From Tritrichomonas musculus (lineage: Eukaryota; Parabasalia; Tritrichomonadida; Tritrichomonadidae): a DNA stretch of 64,000 nt. A program made the translations under genes and the position numbers. The number at the start of each line of letters is the position of its first letter. Within the stretch, counting starts at the first letter, position 1. This document shows positions 19,980 to 31,016 of the stretch, in pieces. The stretch lies in NCBI GenBank assembly GCA_039105265.1, contig JAPFFF010000002.1, positions 9,424,001 through 9,488,000 on the forward strand, in the 5' to 3' direction. The notes below the pieces were generated by a model. The model ran no database searches. It saw only the letters and a program-made list of their open reading frames with translations, and was not told the origin of the DNA.

Positions 19980-20404
19980 ATTAAATAAAATAATATTTTA
20001 TATATATATATCATATTATTTATGTTATTTTAGTGAAACCTTGATAAAAACCTATAATAATTAAAATTATAAATAACTAATATACACCATATTCATTTTA
20101 AATTATTCAATTAATAAAATATTTTTTTTTATATAAAAGGCTTAATAATTATTTACATTATTAACTATATCTAATGTACATTATATTATATGAGTCTGAT
20201 TTAATTTATTTTTACATTTTTAAAGACTCTTCTTTTTTAAAAAAAATAGCATATGTACTTTTTGAACCTAATTCCTATTTGTGCTTTCCCATTAAGTTAA
20301 ATAAATTGAATTCACTATGTTTTTAATTTAATATATCAATATTTTATGACCAAAGATTAAAATTAAAATGCAGAAATCGAGATTATTTTGAGCTTTATGG
20401 TCAT

Positions 20405-21450
20405 CATATATGCTCAAATATTATGAATATGCATCATACATATATGAATATGAATTAAATGTTTATGAATATCTATTAAATATGCACAAATATGTATGAA
20501 TATGTACCAAACATGCATGAATTCTATTAAATATGTATAAATGTGCATCAAACATATATGAATATGCATCTAATATCTATAAATATGCATCAAATATGTA
20601 TGAATATACACCAAAATTAATGAATATGAATCAAACATATATGAATATATATTAAATATGCATGAATATGCATCAAATATGTATGAATATGCATCAAATA
20701 TTTATGAATATGCATCAAATATGTATGAATATGCAATAAAATATCTATTAATATGCACAATAATGGTTGAATATGCATCAAATATGTATGAATATGCATC
20801 AAACATATATGAATATCTATTAAATATGTATGAATATGCATCAAACATATATGAATATATATTAAATATGCATGAATATGCATCAAATATGTATGAATAT
20901 GCATCAAATATTTATGAATATGCATCAAATATGTATGAATATGCAATAAAATATCTATTAATATGCACAATAATGGTTGAATATGCATCAAACATATATG
21001 AATATCTATTAAATATGTATGAATATATATTAAATATGCATGAATATGCATCAAACATATATGAATATCTATTAAATATGTATGAATATATATTAAATAT
21101 GCATGAATATGCATCAAATATGTATGAATATGTATGAATATGCATCAAATATTTATGAATATACATCAAATATGTATGAATATGCAATAAAATATCTATT
21201 AATATGCACAATAATGGTTGAATATGCATCAAACATATATGAATATCTATTAAATATGTATGAATATATATTAAATATGCATGAATATGCATCAAACATA
21301 TATGAATATCTATTAAATATGTATGAATATCTATTAAATATGTATGAATATCTATTAAATATGTATGAATATGAATCAAATATATATGAATATGAATCAA
21401 ATATATATGAATATGCACAAAAATGTATGGATATGCATTAAATATGTATG
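20405..21450. repeat. 21-bp AT-rich minisatellite with ~210-240-bp higher-order units
   Basis: About 1 kb of tandem copies of a 21-bp unit (type ATGAATATGCATCAAATATGT). Variant units are arranged in larger blocks: the marker CAATAAAATATC recurs at 20734, 20944 and 21185. Because 21 is a multiple of 3, long open frames of repeating 7-residue peptides run on both strands; they are by-products of the repeat, not genes. Confidence 0.93.
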
Positions 21451-21955
21451 AGCATGTTAATCTTGTTTATCCCCTGTGAAGGTGTGATTTATAATCTAAT
21501 TATTATTTTTTTTTTTTGCATTTAATATTCTTTTGAAATATTATTTGTCTCATATTTCTCATATTTCTAACTATAACTTTCATTTGTAAAAGATGTAAAA
21601 AATTGGAATTATCAATGTGTAATTTATTAATGTCAATATAAAATCTTGACAAATTCCACATTCTTATCATGAATTTCACTTATTATAATCACTTACAATT
21701 TTCATGCTAAAATTTTTGGTATCTTCTATATTCACTTTTTAAAATGAATTTGCAAAATAAAGTTAAATCAAAAATTTTAATTATATAATGAGTATATATT
21801 CCTTTTTTATGGTATTTCATATAGATGATTCTATTGGTTGTTATCATAAAAACTTTATATGCTTTTATTATGATCATTATTTTTGTTATGTTTTTTCGCT
21901 AAATTTTTAAAAAATAAATAAAATTTTTTAGATGTAACATAAAAGTAATATGTCC

Positions 21956-22852
21956 ATTATCACAATGGAATACATAAATTAACATAATGTCTTTCTGTTT
22001 GAGTAGATTGATACCTTTTATTTCTCAAAAATTTTGTAAAATTTTTGAAAAATTTATGATTATATTAGAGTATTCAATTTTTTGCATTCAAAATAATAAA
22101 ATAATAATTCTCATTAACTAATATTATTTTGATTACTTATCATCAATTTAATTCTATTTTAACCAGAGAAATAATATACATATCGTTAAATTTACTAGGA
22201 TATTGTTTATTTTTAAATTGAATAGATTAATTCTTGTTTCAATGATCTCTCAATTATTTTGAATTAAAAACCAAATATCGAAAATATGCGCATTTTATAT
22301 TTGTTTATATATTATATTACTTATATAATTAAGTTTAATTTAGATTGGAAATATAGTTTTTATTATTTCCGGCAAGATATTTTAGTTTTTTTAATTGAAT
22401 GCATTAATTCCTATTTCAATGATCTCTCAATTATTTTGAATTAAAAACCAAATATCAAAAATATACGCATTTTATATTTGTTTATATATTATATTACTTA
22501 TATAATTAAGTTTAATTTAGATTGGAAATATAGTTTTTATTATTTCCGGCAAGATATTTTAGTTTTTTTAATTGAATGCATTTATTATTATTTCAATGAT
22601 CTCTCAATTATTTTCAATGAATAAGGAAAAGTCATCTTTTTCATCTTTTGGTGCATATATTCATTTACTAAAATATAATATTTTATCATTTAATTTAGTG
22701 AAATGCTTTATTTAATGATTTTTTGGTGGAGATATTTTAATTTTTTATTTTGAATGTTTATTTTGCAATTCTATGATCATTCAATTTGTTTCTGAGAGTA
22801 TGTTTTTTTTCTTCAGAAAAATTGAGAGTGAAGGGCATAAAGACTTTGAGCC
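21956..22852 (-). repeat. Right inverted arm of the 4.8-kb element
   Basis: Reverse-complement partner of the left arm, from ATTATCACAATGG inside to ...CTTTGAGCC at the outer end, followed by the 8-bp duplication GAAAATCA. It carries the same 177-bp tandem repeats. Confidence 0.9.
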
Positions 22853-22867
22853 GAAAATCATTTAAAT

Positions 22868-25800
22868 TTAAATAGAGTCGTCGAAATCAAGATCGGAAAA
22901 AAAGTTTTCTACAAAGGTATACTTCCTCTTTTTGTCCTCATCTTTTTTCCGAACATTTGGAACATATTTAATTTTTGAATTTGGGTGATCTGATATAATC
23001 TGAATAATTTCTTTATTATCATTTTCAATTGCAAGTTGAAGCGATGTTTTATCAATAAAATAAAATGTGAATTAAATACAAAATTGATTTAAAAATTCCA
23101 TACAAATATTTCATTATAAATTTTATTGCAATAAAAACAAATCAATCATAAATGCTATTTATAATCAATATTTAAAATGCAGGGAATATTGATGCTTATA
23201 TCTTTATTTGTCAATAAAAGTTTAATAATTTCAATATTATTTTCTTCAACTGCTAAGAATAAAGCAGTTTGATTAAATACAATCTCAAACACCATTAAAA
23301 AATATAATTTGAAATTTCATAAAAAAATGGTTTTAAATTTCATAGAAATAAATCATTTTGAATATCATTGAATTCAATGAAATAAAATTTTATAAGAATA
23401 TATGTCTTTGAATATAATTCAAATATTTAATTTTAAAAAAGGTAATTACACAAACGTGATAAAACGCAAAAGTTTCAAAAAAACGTATTTTAAATAATTC
23501 AGCTATTTTTATACAAATATGCTATTTATATGAATTACAAATTTGTTATTATATAAATGTGATATTTTTAATATTATATTTAAGATAAAAATCTAATTTT
23601 TAAAATTTTTTTGTAAGATAATGGTATTTTTAAAATGATCGTTATGCTCTCAATTTTATTTTCTTTATTCGCCTTCGATACTTAATCATTTTATGGTGCT
23701 TTAATTTATTCATAGGAGATAAAACAAATATGTGAAAATCTGACCAATTGACACATAAGATCTTGGATGATTATTTTCTATGAATTTCATAACTTTTTGA
23801 ATGCTTTCATTGAATTGCATTAATTTTTTTAAACATTTTGAAATTAACATTTATTGATTATAAATTAAATAAAATAATTATTCATATATTACTTATTAGT
23901 TAAAACTCTTTATTTTTGTTTTTCATTAATTTTTATTTGAGAAAAATGTAGATAATGTCGAAAATTGCAATGTTTAGCAATTATCTTTGGAACATATGCT
24001 AAAAATTTTAATTTTTTTACTGTATTAATTTTTATATATGATGTGTAATAACATATATAACTCGCTAACATTTTTGAAGAAAATAGTTTGGTTTTATTAC
24101 GTTTAATTACACTCTTTTTAATTCAATTTTTTTTCTGAGAAAAGTTGATGAATATGGAATATTTTTACTTCAAAAATAATAAAATTATTATTTGCCTAGA
24201 GACATATTTGATTACAAAATTTTGGAGCATAATACCTATGAATAATTGATTTACCAATTTTCAAAAAAATATGAGAAAATATGAGGAGTTATTATTTTTT
24301 TGTTTTGATACTTTAAAATTTTATTAATAAAATAAATTCACTTGTAATAAATAAAGCAAATTAAATAATTAACTTTTATGAAGCTATATATTTATATTTT
24401 ATTTGTATTTGAATAAAAAAAACTATTTTTCTTAAAAAATATATTGTAGACTATTTTATAATTGGATATATTTATATTTATTTATAAATTGCATATAAAT
24501 AAAAAGATTATTTTAATTTTTATCTAGGAATTTTCGAGATATAAAGAACACAAAATTTATGGTGAATACAAAAGCTGTTATAGGTCAATAAAAGAATTTA
24601 TATCAAAATTGAATGTTTTTTTTTCCTTTCAAAATTTCAAAGCATGAATATTTAATGATTCAAAATTGAATTCCCAAGTGCAATGTCTCAAAATTGAATT
24701 CCCAAGTGCAAAGTCTCAAAATTGAATATTTTACATTTTTTTATCTATTTATATATAGATAAAAAGAAAAATGAAATTTTAATTTATTATCTGTTATTAT
24801 TTTATTTTATTTTATCAACTTATTTATCATTATTTATAGTCATATATTATTTTCAATTTAATCTAATTGTAAACCTCTCAAAAATTATAAATTAAAATAT
24901 CTTGAAAATTCCTAGATAGAATTTTAAAATTTATTTGATAAAATTTGCTAAATATAAAGTAATTAATTATAATTAAATATGCATGGAAATTATCATATAC
25001 ATCAAAGTGTAATTACCTTTATTTTAAATTCCTTTAAAACAAATGATAGTGAATTTTACTAAGAATATGAACATCAATGTTTTCATTCGATAATAAAAGT
25101 TTAATAATTTCAATGTTTTCGTTCTCAACTGCTAAATATAACGCCGTTTTATAAATTATTGAAATAAAATTTTATCCAATTATATTGTTTTGAATATCAT
25201 AAAAAATTTATGTATGAAACAAAATTTTGTTATATGTTTAGAAATTTCATTCAAATATAATTTCGAATGCAATTATAAAATGATTATAAATCCAATCAAA
25301 TTATTTGATTAAAATGTAATCTAAATATATGAATTAAAATGCCATCAGAACATATGCTTGTAAATGTCATTAAAACAATATTTTGAACATCATCTTAATA
25401 TAAGATTTTGAATCCAATTGGAATAAATGATTTAGAATTTTATAAAAAAAAATTCAATCGAAAATGAAATAAATATTAACATCTATTTGTGGATTACTTA
25501 ATAAAAGTTTGACCATTTCAACATTTTCATTTTCAACGGCTTTATATAATGGTGTTTTATTAAATACAATCAAAAATTTCATTAAAATATAATTTTGAAC
25601 TATGTAAAAAGTTATTTGAAGAAAATTACATTGAAAGGTACCATTTTAATGCCATTGAAATTCATAATTGTGAATGTCATTTTAAATTTTTATTTTGAAT
25701 AAAATTGTAATAAATAATTACTAATGTCACTATAAAAAAATCTTCTTCAAACGTTTATAATATTAACATCAATATCTTGATTCATTAATAAAAGCCTGGC

Positions 25801-28073
25801 AATTTCAACATTATTTTTTTCAACAGCTAAATATAATGCATTTCTATAATATATAATAAATAAAATCTCATTAAATTTCAAGATTTAAAATTAGATTAAA
25901 ATGCATTATATTAAATTTCATTCAAATAATTTACATTTAAACTTCATTGAAATATTTGATTTTAAATTCCATTGAACTTTAAGATTGAAAATTAAATTGA
26001 AAAATATGAAATAAAATATTATAGAATTATATGGTTATTAATGGAATTAAAATAGATAATTTTGAACTGTATGAAATAATTTAGTTTATAATATTTGAAG
26101 CGTTAACATCTATTTTACTATTGCTTAATAAAAGCTTTACAATTTCAATATTTTCTAATTCAATTGCCATGAATAGCGCTGTTTTATTAAAAAAATCAAA
26201 AAAAAAAAAAAATTCTATTAAAATATATATATTTTTAAATTTCATTGAAGCATATAATTTCAAATAGTATTAATATATAATTCTAAATGCCATTTTTATG
26301 GTTGAATTAGAATGTTATTGAACTATTTTATTCAAAATTCTATCAAAAAATGAACTTAAAATTGAATAAATTAGAGATCGAATGATATTAAAATGTATAA
26401 TTTTCTATTCTACTAAAATAAATGATATTGAATTCCATTAAAAAATGTTTTAATTCTATTATAATATAAATTTCTGAATTCTATTAAAGTATTTAATTAT
26501 AAAATACCATAAAAAATCATTTTTCATAATACCATTTTAATCAAAAATATTAAATGTAATTCAAAAATTAGAATAAAAACTGTATTTAATAATATCTTTT
26601 CAAATTCTATTTAACTAAACAATGTTTTAACGCAATTTAAATATTAAATATTAAGAATTTCATTTAAGCATATATATTTTTGGAATGCAATTTGAAATAT
26701 AAATAATTCAATTTCATAAAACCATAATAATGTTTATAATATTTGTGATGTTAACATTAATTTTATCATTTGCCAATAAAAGTTTGACAATTTCAACATT
26801 TTCTTTTTCCACTGCTGCAAATAATGCAGTTTTTTTACTTGTTGTTTTTTTAACACCATTAAAAAATAAATTAAAATTCTATTAAAATATTTGATTTTTG
26901 ATTCTATTGAAAAATTTGATTTTTGAATTTTCTTTTGAATTTCATTGAAATATATTACTTTTGAATTTTATTACAAAAGTAAATTGCAATTCTTCTTAAT
27001 ATTATTCCCATATTTATATCATTTATATCATTAATCATAACCTTTGCAAATGAATAATAATCATTTTTACACATGTAATAAAACGCTTTTTCACCTTTGA
27101 AGTCAGTGTTCATAAAATCGAAATTGTAATATTGAATACAATAAACTTGCAATGATTCATCCACATCTTTTTCATTATTTAATAAATAATTATTTAGAAA
27201 ATAATTGGCCAAATCATAATGATGACATTTAATTGATTCTTTTAAGCATTCATTGTAGCCTTTCTCTTCTGGTTCAATATGATTTTCTTCAAGAATGTGA
27301 ATGATGTCTGCCTGATTGCTATGTATTGCACAGATCCACAATGATGGAGCTAATTTGACTTCATTTAACCTTAAATATTTAAATATTTGAATTGATCCAA
27401 AAAATGCAGCATATTCAATTAATGTCATTTCTTTGTCATTTAAAAATGGATTGGTTTCATATATGGTTGGTTCGATTGTAGAGTTGAGTGGACAAATATT
27501 CTTATTTACATACGTAATAAAATCATCAATTGAATCTTGTTGAATAAATCTGCTAATATTATCATCATTTGCTCCAATTTTTCTCTTTTCATAAAAATCC
27601 TCTGGCAATTCTTTTCTTATTGAATTTTTGTCCTTTTTAAATGATTGAATTTCAGGTGAAAAATAGCTATGATATTTTTTTCTTTTATACTTGTCATTTG
27701 TAATCGTATTAACTATATATTCATCAATGGTAATAATATTTTGTTCAAGAAGATATAAAATAATTCGTTTATTGCTCTTGAAAATTCTGAAAATATCTGA
27801 ATTTGAAAAATTTTGTTTAATATCTTCTTTGATATGATTCAAAATTTGCTCAATTCTGTTGGTAAAATGGACACATCGATAGTGATGATTTGACAATTTG
27901 AGGAGCAAATGTAAAAATAACTTAAATTCTTTTTTCTTATCACATAAAATCATATCTTTTAGTGTTTCTTCCAGTTTTTGGAAATAAATTTCTGAATCGG
28001 AATCCGAATTAAGAAATTCTAAAAGAATGTCTTGAACTCTTTTCATTTCTTCTACAGTTTCTTGGATATTCAT
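22868..28073 (-). CDS. Gene A: DUF3447-ankyrin gene split into one long and seven short coding segments
   Basis: Whole-gene entry. The first segment (27000-28073) encodes an N-terminal DUF3447-type domain. Seven downstream segments each encode one ankyrin repeat: 26738-26836 (possibly to 26860), 26090-26188, 25750-25848, 25463-25561, 25055-25153, 23176-23274, and the last 22868-23053 with a charged tail (VRKKDEDKKRKYTF) and its own TAA. All are open. The non-coding spacers between them are about 139 (from 26860; 163 from 26836), 549, 241, 188, 309, 1780 and 122 nt. They interrupt the protein at the same ankyrin boundary. No canonical splice sites are visible. If spacers are removed, an ordinary DUF3447 + ankyrin protein of about 620 residues results. 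If they are not, the gene is broken in a very regular way. Confidence 0.7.
23054..26999 (-). repeat. Spacers of gene A: the same degenerate ~25-nt arrays
   Basis: The spacer 26189-26737 reads as about 21 consecutive copies of the same kind of unit as in gene B (+ strand type CATTAAAATATTT then TTTTGAATTC). The shorter spacers contain a few copies each. The long spacer 23275-25054 is the exception and mostly lacks the period. Orientation relative to the coding strand is the same as in gene B. Confidence 0.65.
23275..25054. other. Longest ankyrin spacer of gene A, possibly with an inserted element
   Basis: This 1.78-kb spacer is much longer than the others. Near its ends lie inverted motifs GGTAATTACAC (23441-23451) and GTGTAATTACC (25008-25018). 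A TTAA lies just outside each (23433-23436, 25024-25027), as for TTAA-targeting transposons. Inside are another inverted pair (ATCTAGGAATTTTCGAGATA near 24522 and its near-complement near 24898) and a ~28-bp direct repeat near 24665-24720. A ~1.6-kb insertion into an ordinary spacer is plausible but the ends are imperfect. Confidence 0.4.
26955..28073 (-). CDS. Gene A first segment: DUF3447-type domain protein
   Basis: A 372-codon open frame starting MNIQETVEEMKRVQDILLEF. Hallmarks of the trichomonad DUF3447/ankyrin family are readable: a helical N-terminus with NHHYRCVHFTNRIEQIL, a middle IFKSNKRIILYLLEQNII, then KRKIGANDDNISRFIQQDSI, then TLIEYAAFFGSIQIFKYLRL and LKESIKCHHYDLANYFLNNY. The coding part probably ends near 27000 (after ...INMGII), where the reading runs into spacer-type sequence; the last ~14 codons to the TAA are unlikely to be protein. 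Ankyrin proteins of this family are numerous in trichomonads and presumably act in protein-protein contacts; no specific role is known. Confidence 0.85.
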   Translation of the reverse strand: MNIQETVEEMKRVQDILLEFLNSDSDSEIYFQKLEETLKDMILCDKKKEFKLFLHLLLKLSNHHYRCVHFTNRIEQILNHIKEDIKQNFSNSDIFRIFKSNKRIILYLLEQNIITIDEYIVNTITNDKYKRKKYHSYFSPEIQSFKKDKNSIRKELPEDFYEKRKIGANDDNISRFIQQDSIDDFITYVNKNICPLNSTIEPTIYETNPFLNDKEMTLIEYAAFFGSIQIFKYLRLNEVKLAPSLWICAIHSNQADIIHILEENHIEPEEKGYNECLKESIKCHHYDLANYFLNNYLLNNEKDVDESLQVYCIQYYNFDFMNTDFKGEKAFYYMCKNDYYSFAKVMINDINDINMGIILRRIAIYFCNKIQK

Positions 28074-29241
28074 TTCTTTAAAATTAAATTTTCTAATTTG
28101 GCAAAATTTTCATTTTGAAAAAGGGGAATTAATCTCTCAATTTTTTGCAAAAATTTTTAATCAAAAAATAATTATATATACAAATAATAAATATATTTTT
28201 GAAAATATATATAATATATATATTATAAAGAAAACTAATAATATAATATTTAAATATAAAACTATTTAATAATAAAATAATGCAAATTATAGCAAAATTA
28301 AGAATAATGAGAGAAATAAAATTATTCTTCTATTGTTATAACTACTAATTTTTAAATATATAAGCTATATTTTATAAATATATTGTATAAATAAATTTCA
28401 TAGTAGAAAAAAAAAAAGATATAGATAAAACATTCATTTTTTTAAAGCTATTCAAAATGAAAAAATTGAAGCTTTTCCGAATAACTTTTTGAACCATTTC
28501 CAAAAAAAATTGAAAGATTGCATTTCTTTTATCAAACTTTTTCTAAACATTATTTTTATTATTTTTTTTTGAACCATTTCCGAATAACTTTTTGCATTTT
28601 TTTGGATAATTAACAAGAAACGTTTCCAATCTTCGACCTCGTATGGAAAATTTACTAATTCGGGATCAAGAATTTCCATTAAAATTTGTTCTATGAATTT
28701 TCAGGAGATTATGCATAATCAAAAACATATTAATTTTTTTTATTCATTCAATTTTATCAAATACCATCAATTTAATTGATCATTTCTCAAATATTATATG
28801 GATTTGGTTCAGAACGAATGATTTTCTTAGAATGAATATTTTTTATGACTGTAATCCTGTGCATCAAATCCTTGATCAGAGTAAAAAAAACTTTTTGAAT
28901 TCTCCCTATTTTTTATACAATATATTGGATTTTATTAATATATATGTTTTACACATCTATATCTGTAGAAATTATAATATTAATATAAATATTCTAATCT
29001 ATTCTAATATTTATTTAACCTATATATTATTCTAAATAAAAAATGAATTTGAAAGAATGAATCATACTATTAATTTATAAATATTTATATTTTCTATTTC
29101 ATTATCTTGAAAACTTTTTAAGTGATAATATTGAAAAAAATAATTATTTAATTTTAAAATAAAAACTTTTTTTTGAATAGTTTATAAAATAAACATTCAA
29201 AATAAAAAATAAAGTTATTTTAAAATTGAAATAGCAATAAA
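28074..29241. other. AT-rich gap; weak open frame only
   Basis: Upstream region of gene A and of the C2-like gene. A 75-codon minus frame at 28452-28679 (MEILDPELVNFPYEVEDW...) has somewhat protein-like composition, but it contains a duplicated stretch (TTTTTGAACCATTTCC near 28482 and 28569) and no family resemblance. I treat it as a possible gene remnant, not a gene. Confidence 0.4.
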
Positions 29242-29259
29242 ATGATATCATTCCATAAA

Positions 29260-29805
29260 ATGTTGACTTTAAACATTGATATGTTCCAACTTGAATTAAA
29301 AAAGAAAACCGTTCAAAATGATGACACAATTCGCATTAGTGTTACTACTCTTCCAGATATGAATAAGCAAAAAATATCATTTGAAGCACAAAATTTAAGG
29401 AAAGCTCATCCATCATTTGCAATCAATGTCAGCGAAAAAACAGAAAAAATTTTAATTGTATTCAGGAAAAAGAGTTTCTCTGATGCTGATCCAATTATTG
29501 GATCTACTATTATTTCGAAAGGAGAATTTCCAATCAATTTTGAAGATTCAGCAAATACAGAATTAAAATTAATCGATCTTTATGAACCACTTCAACATTT
29601 ATCTATTAAAGGAAGTAATAGACAAATTATTGGGAGATTTTATCTTCATTTTTCTTTAACATATGAAATTAGCAATATAAATAGTGGATTTAATCAAGTA
29701 TTAGCAAATAACAGCAAAGAAGAAAATAGCAAAATAGACTTATATTTCAATGGAGGAAATAATAATAACATTACCTTTATATATAACTCTTATACTGTTA
29801 ATTAA
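29260..29805 (+). CDS. C2-domain-like hypothetical protein
   Basis: A protein of ~180 residues. An upstream ATG at 29242 adds six residues; I prefer MLTLNIDMFQLELKKKTVQN because the beta-strand pattern begins there. The strand order (LNIDMFQLELKKK; TIRISVTTLP; SFAINVSEKTEKILIVFRK; DPIIGSTIISKGEFP; ELKLIDLYEPL; IIGRFYLHFSLTYEI) resembles a C2 sandwich with the typical late strands I-G-R-F-Y-L-H-F. The calcium-binding aspartates of classical C2 domains are not clearly present. An Asn/Ser-rich tail follows. Membrane or protein contact is the likely role. It stands alone between gene A and the Cdc25-like gene. Confidence 0.6.
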   Translation: MLTLNIDMFQLELKKKTVQNDDTIRISVTTLPDMNKQKISFEAQNLRKAHPSFAINVSEKTEKILIVFRKKSFSDADPIIGSTIISKGEFPINFEDSANTELKLIDLYEPLQHLSIKGSNRQIIGRFYLHFSLTYEISNINSGFNQVLANNSKEENSKIDLYFNGGNNNNITFIYNSYTVN

Positions 29806-30112
29806 TAAAGCAATTTTGTGATATTTTGATATTATTTATTTTTAAGTATGGAATGTAATAAGTAATAATATTAAATTCAATATATATTTGTTGAATTTCC
29901 AAAATATTCCACTAGCATTGTAATTTAATTACAATGGTTACAGTATTTCGAGTATCAAAATACAAAAACTTTTATAGATAAAAATCTAAATTTTCAAAAA
30001 AAAAAAAAAAAAACATTTTAATATATATTATAATTGTTTTAATCCATGATATATATATATATAATTTACAATAACAATTTCGATTTTAACATTTTTTTGA
30101 CTATGAATAAAA

Positions 30113-30565
30113 TTAGTCAAAAGTTTTATTGGGATCTTCTGGGACATACTCACCATCGCAGTATTCTGGATGTAATGCGTAAAATTGACGATAGCCACCG
30201 TTAAGAACAAATGCATGTAGAGGAGATTGGAAATTATGAGAAAATTCGTGCTCCATATGGAATTGATCCCAGGCCATTGGTCCTCTAAATTGTGAATATT
30301 CACAATGAAATATATATATTGATCTAGGTTTCCAAATTTGATTGTATAAATTTTCAACATTTTTATTTTTTTCGTAAGGATGACATCTTATAGCTCCTTT
30401 AATATGTCCTCCATTATATTCTCTCTCACTACGGCAATCGATAATAACAAAATCATCAAATTCTGAATGGTCATCAAAGAGTTTGCAAAAAACTTCATCA
30501 GAAATTCTTGGTTCATTGCTTCTTGGAATATCAAGTACTTCTGGATCACGTGGTTCTTGAGACAT
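30113..30565 (-). CDS. Cdc25-type dual-specificity phosphatase (small, catalytic domain only)
   Basis: A 150-aa rhodanese-fold phosphatase. FVIIDCRSEREYNGGHIKGA (about residues 39-58) is the Cdc25/rhodanese signature, and the active-site loop is HCEYSQFRGP, with Cys88 and Arg94 in the C-x5-R arrangement and the trailing G-P typical of Cdc25. LNGGYRQFYALHPEYC matches the end of the Cdc25 catalytic domain. Metazoan and yeast Cdc25 have a long regulatory N-terminus; here there are only ~20 residues ahead of the domain, like the small plant/protist Cdc25 proteins. The expected role is removal of inhibitory phosphates from cyclin-dependent kinases; arsenate reduction (the Acr2 relatives) is an alternative. 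Confidence 0.85.
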   Translation of the reverse strand: MSQEPRDPEVLDIPRSNEPRISDEVFCKLFDDHSEFDDFVIIDCRSEREYNGGHIKGAIRCHPYEKNKNVENLYNQIWKPRSIYIFHCEYSQFRGPMAWDQFHMEHEFSHNFQSPLHAFVLNGGYRQFYALHPEYCDGEYVPEDPNKTFD

Positions 30566-31016
30566 TAAAAAATTAAAAATGATCTTACATTCATCAAGCC
30601 ATGATTTTCATTTTTTTGGTTTTTTGAGTATCAGTTTATTTTGTTCTCAAAATTGAAAGATTATCTAAATTATTTTTTGATTTGTGAAAATAAAAAACTT
30701 TTTTTGTCAAATTATTAAATCGACATTCAATAATTTGAATAAGAACGATTGTGCTAAATACTTTTTTTCTTTCATAAATATATTGTTATATAAATAAAAA
30801 AACAATTATTAAAATAATAATTTAATCATTATTATATATCAATTATTTGTAAAAATTTATTTAAAAATTGCTACATAATTTTCTAAATCTTATCATTTAT
30901 ATTAAATTAGAAAGAAACAAAAATCATCCTTTATTTATTTATACAAGCGCAATTAAAATGTTTATAAACAAACAAACATAAAAAAAAAAAAAAAATTATT
31001 AATCAATAATATTTTT

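Larger units (their letters stand above)
18097..22852. mobile_element. Non-autonomous DNA transposon with ~0.9-kb inverted arms and 8-bp target duplication
   Basis: The arms 18097-19029 and 21956-22852 are inverted copies of one another, nearly identical over most of their length. The outer ends read GGCTCAAAGTCTTTATGCCC and its complement. The 8 bases outside each end are the same, GAAAATCA (18089-18096 and 22853-22860), a clean 8-bp target duplication. The ~2.9-kb middle has no transposase: it holds a second 0.9-kb element and a 21-bp minisatellite. 8-bp duplications fit hAT, P or Merlin-type elements; the termini do not show the usual hAT CAG, so the superfamily is open. It landed 15 bp beyond the stop codon of ankyrin gene A. 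Confidence 0.88.

Noticed and set aside
20617-21441. Long open frames on both strands (MHIHTYLM- and MYEYASN-type peptides)
   Set aside because: They follow from a 21-bp tandem repeat whose unit is a multiple of three; the same stretch is open in several frames, with no start context or family resemblance.
22868-28073. Canonical GT-AG introns with the trichomonad ACTAACACACAG acceptor
   Set aside because: I looked at the edges of all spacers in genes A, B and C and found no such donor or acceptor; reported instead as non-canonical.
28452-28679. 75-aa minus-strand gene
   Set aside because: Contains a short duplication and no family resemblance; kept only as a possible remnant.
28832-29035. 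67-aa plus-strand frame
   Set aside because: Ile/Tyr/Asn composition of chance AT-rich sequence, no homology.
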